Below are positions 62,238 to 64,000 of a DNA stretch of 64,000 nucleotides, piece by piece. This DNA comes from an uncultured Clostridium sp. (GTDB lineage: Bacteria; Bacillota; Clostridia; TANB77; CAG-508). Position 1 is the stretch's first letter. Each line of letters starts with the position of its first letter. The translations under genes and the position numbers were made by a program. Under the pieces are notes generated by a model. It worked only from the letters and a program-made list of their open reading frames with translations. It made no database searches and had not been told where the DNA came from. The stretch is from assembly GCA_930986425.1 (NCBI GenBank), contig CAKNJR010000001.1, forward strand, positions 248,001 through 312,000, in the 5' to 3' direction.

Positions 62238-63836
62238 TCAATTATAATTCATATATAATAGGCCCTTCAAGAAGTTTTCCTCACTTAGTCCTATACCTTG
62301 TAAATATTGTTCAAATTCTTCTCTTCCATTAAATTCATTTTCGATGCATGAGTCAAAGTTATCATATCCCATCTTTTCAGCAACTATATTTTCTAGTTCG
62401 CTTACACTCATTTTAGAATATTCACTATCTTCATACCAAAGTTCAAGTTTAATCCATTCAGTTTCTTCATTCACAATTATTTCTTTCAAACATTCAACAT
62501 ATGACTTTCCTTCACTATTAGCTTGCTCTTCTAATTGTTCTCGGGTCATACCTTTTTCATTATAAAGCCATTCTTCAAAATTTGAATACTGACCACTAGA
62601 TAAAAGAATATATTGTTCTAATTCTTCTGTTGTTTTATTCTTCAAAAAATTATTAACTCTACTCAAATATTCCTCGTTATCATAAATTATTTCAACAGAC
62701 TCATCTAGCCCAAGTTCTTCTCTAGTAAATGGTTGTCCTTTAATTATTACTTTTTCTAAATTATCACAACCTTCAAATATATTACTTTCAATATAATTAA
62801 CATTCATTGAAAACGTAACTTCTTTAAGAGAACTGCAATCCATAAAAGCTCTTTCTCCAATTCTAACTACACTTTTTGGAATTTCAATTGTTGCTAATGA
62901 TATACAATTATAAAAAGCATAATCTCCTATATATTTTAAATTATTTGACAATTCTATACTTTGTAAGCTCGTACAACCTACAAATGCTCCAGTTGTTGAA
63001 GCCTTATCATGACTTCCACCATCATTTATAACTTCTATACTGTCTGGTAGTACAATTCTTTTTACGTCTGTAACATTTATTCCTAATGTCACATTATCTG
63101 GTCCCTTAGAATAAATTATCCCTATACGAGTCACATTTTTTCCTTGATAAGTTTTTGGTACAACAATTTCTTCTAACCCTAATTCTCTACCTAGAATAGC
63201 ATCATAATAATAATCTCTTGAATCTACCAGTGCAATTGAACCAGTCTCTTCATCGAATTCAAACCATTCTTCTCCTGTTGCTTCTAAACTATTCTTAGTA
63301 TTTCCGTCAAAAGCTAATCCCAAATTTGTACTAGTACTATTATTTTCTCCGTAGTATATTAAGTAGTAGTCCATATCTTCTGTCGTATCTGATACTACTG
63401 ATGAAGCAGTTACTTGTCTTTGCTCTAGTACATATACATCTCCGTCAGCTATACTTCCATTTCCTGTTTGCATACTTCTTCCCATCAGATTTGCTACATT
63501 TACTGAATTATCTTCATTTACATATCCATCGGTTTTTAATCTGTCTAATATTGCTAAATTATTCCCTGTTTCTATATTATCCATTTGATAATCTGCTATT
63601 TTTAATTGCAATTGCTCATATACACTTGCATTCTCATTTATTATCACTGCTGTTTGTGCTCTTGTTATTATTCCATTTTGCCCTATTGTTAAACTTATTG
63701 CTACACCTGCTAAGATTAATAGTACTATTATTGTTACTACCAATGCTATTAAAGTAATACCTTTTACTTGTTTCTTAATTGTTTGAATCGTCTTTTGTTT
63801 TTGTAATGTTTTTACTTTTGTTTTTCTTTCTTTCAT
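62238..63836 (-). CDS. Prepilin-like surface protein with BspA-type leucine-rich repeats
   Basis: The 532-residue protein has a basic leader and a type IV prepilin-like N-terminus. KGITLIALVVTIIVLLILAG fits cleavage after Gly26, but without Glu at +5, as in many clostridial pseudopilin-like proteins. A helical spacer and a beta-rich region follow, then LRR_5/BspA-type repeats at about residues 235-345 (GCTSLQSIELSNNLKYIGDYAF, CISLATIEIPKSVVRIGERAF, CSSLKEVTF), and finally an acidic helical tail. It is likely exported or envelope-anchored, with a binding or adhesion role. AAGGAGG precedes the ATG. No pilus genes are visible nearby. Confidence 0.8.
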   Translation of the reverse strand: MKERKTKVKTLQKQKTIQTIKKQVKGITLIALVVTIIVLLILAGVAISLTIGQNGIITRAQTAVIINENASVYEQLQLKIADYQMDNIETGNNLAILDRLKTDGYVNEDNSVNVANLMGRSMQTGNGSIADGDVYVLEQRQVTASSVVSDTTEDMDYYLIYYGENNSTSTNLGLAFDGNTKNSLEATGEEWFEFDEETGSIALVDSRDYYYDAILGRELGLEEIVVPKTYQGKNVTRIGIIYSKGPDNVTLGINVTDVKRIVLPDSIEVINDGGSHDKASTTGAFVGCTSLQSIELSNNLKYIGDYAFYNCISLATIEIPKSVVRIGERAFMDCSSLKEVTFSMNVNYIESNIFEGCDNLEKVIIKGQPFTREELGLDESVEIIYDNEEYLSRVNNFLKNKTTEELEQYILLSSGQYSNFEEWLYNEKGMTREQLEEQANSEGKSYVECLKEIIVNEETEWIKLELWYEDSEYSKMSVSELENIVAEKMGYDNFDSCIENEFNGREEFEQYLQGIGLSEENFLKGLLYMNYN

Positions 63837-63908
63837 TTTCTTTTGCCTCCTTTTTAATTTTTCTTTTATTTTTTCATTAATTGAATTATATTTTTTTAAT
63901 TTACGTAC

Positions 63909-63960
63909 AAAAAACTATGCCATTAGACAAATTTTAGATTCGTCTAAAGAGCATAGTTTC
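63909..63960 (-). terminator. Terminator of a gene beyond the right edge
   Basis: AAACTATGC (63912-63920) and GCATAGTTT (63951-63959) pair, with an inner TTAGAC/GTCTAA stem. On the minus strand the hairpin is followed by TTTTTTG. It closes a minus-strand gene lying to the right of the window. Confidence 0.65.
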
Positions 63961-64000
63961 TCTTCTATGTTTACATAAGTTTATTTTATTAAATCCTACG

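Noticed and set aside
1..64000. tRNA genes, rRNA genes, CRISPR arrays, prophage or insertion sequences
   Set aside because: No tRNA T-loop signatures, regularly spaced repeats, transposases or phage structural genes were found by eye.

Overview
The window comes from a low-G+C, spore-forming, anaerobic Firmicute, most likely an uncultured or gut-type member of the Clostridia. Evidence: very A+T-rich codon use, Firmicute gene order (rlmN-prpC-prkC-rsgA-rpe; rpsF-ssb-rpsR; dnaG-rpoD; yaaL-bofA), sporulation genes (spoIIID, spoIVA, a bofA-like gene), a glmS ribozyme, a T-box leader and an oxygen-sensitive pyruvate formate-lyase with its activase. No rRNA, tRNA, CRISPR array, prophage or transposase gene was seen.

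Layout. 1-3.2 kb (minus): a cut-off membrane protein, uvrC, a sigma-region-2/transmembrane fusion and ogt. 3.3-5.5 kb (plus): glmS behind a glmS ribozyme. 5.6-8.3 kb: an AIM24 protein, a G+C-richer island of two orphan genes with their own promoters and terminators, bofA and yaaL. 8.5-16.5 kb: serS and engB, then dapB, an HD protein, a DUF951 protein, an orphan, gltX and RNase J. 16.6-22.7 kb: a structured leader, spoIIID, a thioesterase and flavin reductase, a class B penicillin-binding protein and a 632-residue orphan. 22.8-31.9 kb: pflBA, a 66-codon orphan cassette, a zinc-type ABC transporter, rpsF-ssb-rpsR and a membrane glycosyltransferase. 32-40 kb: dnaG-rpoD, carD, nucleotide-sugar genes and spoIVA. 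40-51 kb is the accessory part: three large unknown proteins, a zinc-ligand-less threonyl-tRNA synthetase paralogue, true thrS under a T-box, and two nucleotidyltransferase/HEPN pairs, one upstream of each synthetase gene. 51-64 kb: nth, another orphan cassette, the rlmN-prpC-prkC-rsgA-rpe locus, a transglutaminase-like protein, dtd-aspS behind a structured leader, and a prepilin-like LRR surface protein.

Most genes are housekeeping (translation, DNA repair, replication, envelope, PASTA-kinase signalling). Four recurring features stand out. (1) Small orphan genes of foreign composition sit as monocistronic cassettes with near-consensus promoters (17-base spacers) and tight hairpin terminators. 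(2) Short REP-like palindromes with a GGGGACGGTCC core, or a related TGTCAAATAGG form, lie in at least six intergenic places and in one case encode the end of a protein. (3) Two promoter-leader-terminator arrangements precede RNase J and dtd without recognisable riboswitch identity. (4) ThrRS-type genes are associated with MNT/HEPN pairs. Coordinates and motifs were read by eye; no database search was possible.
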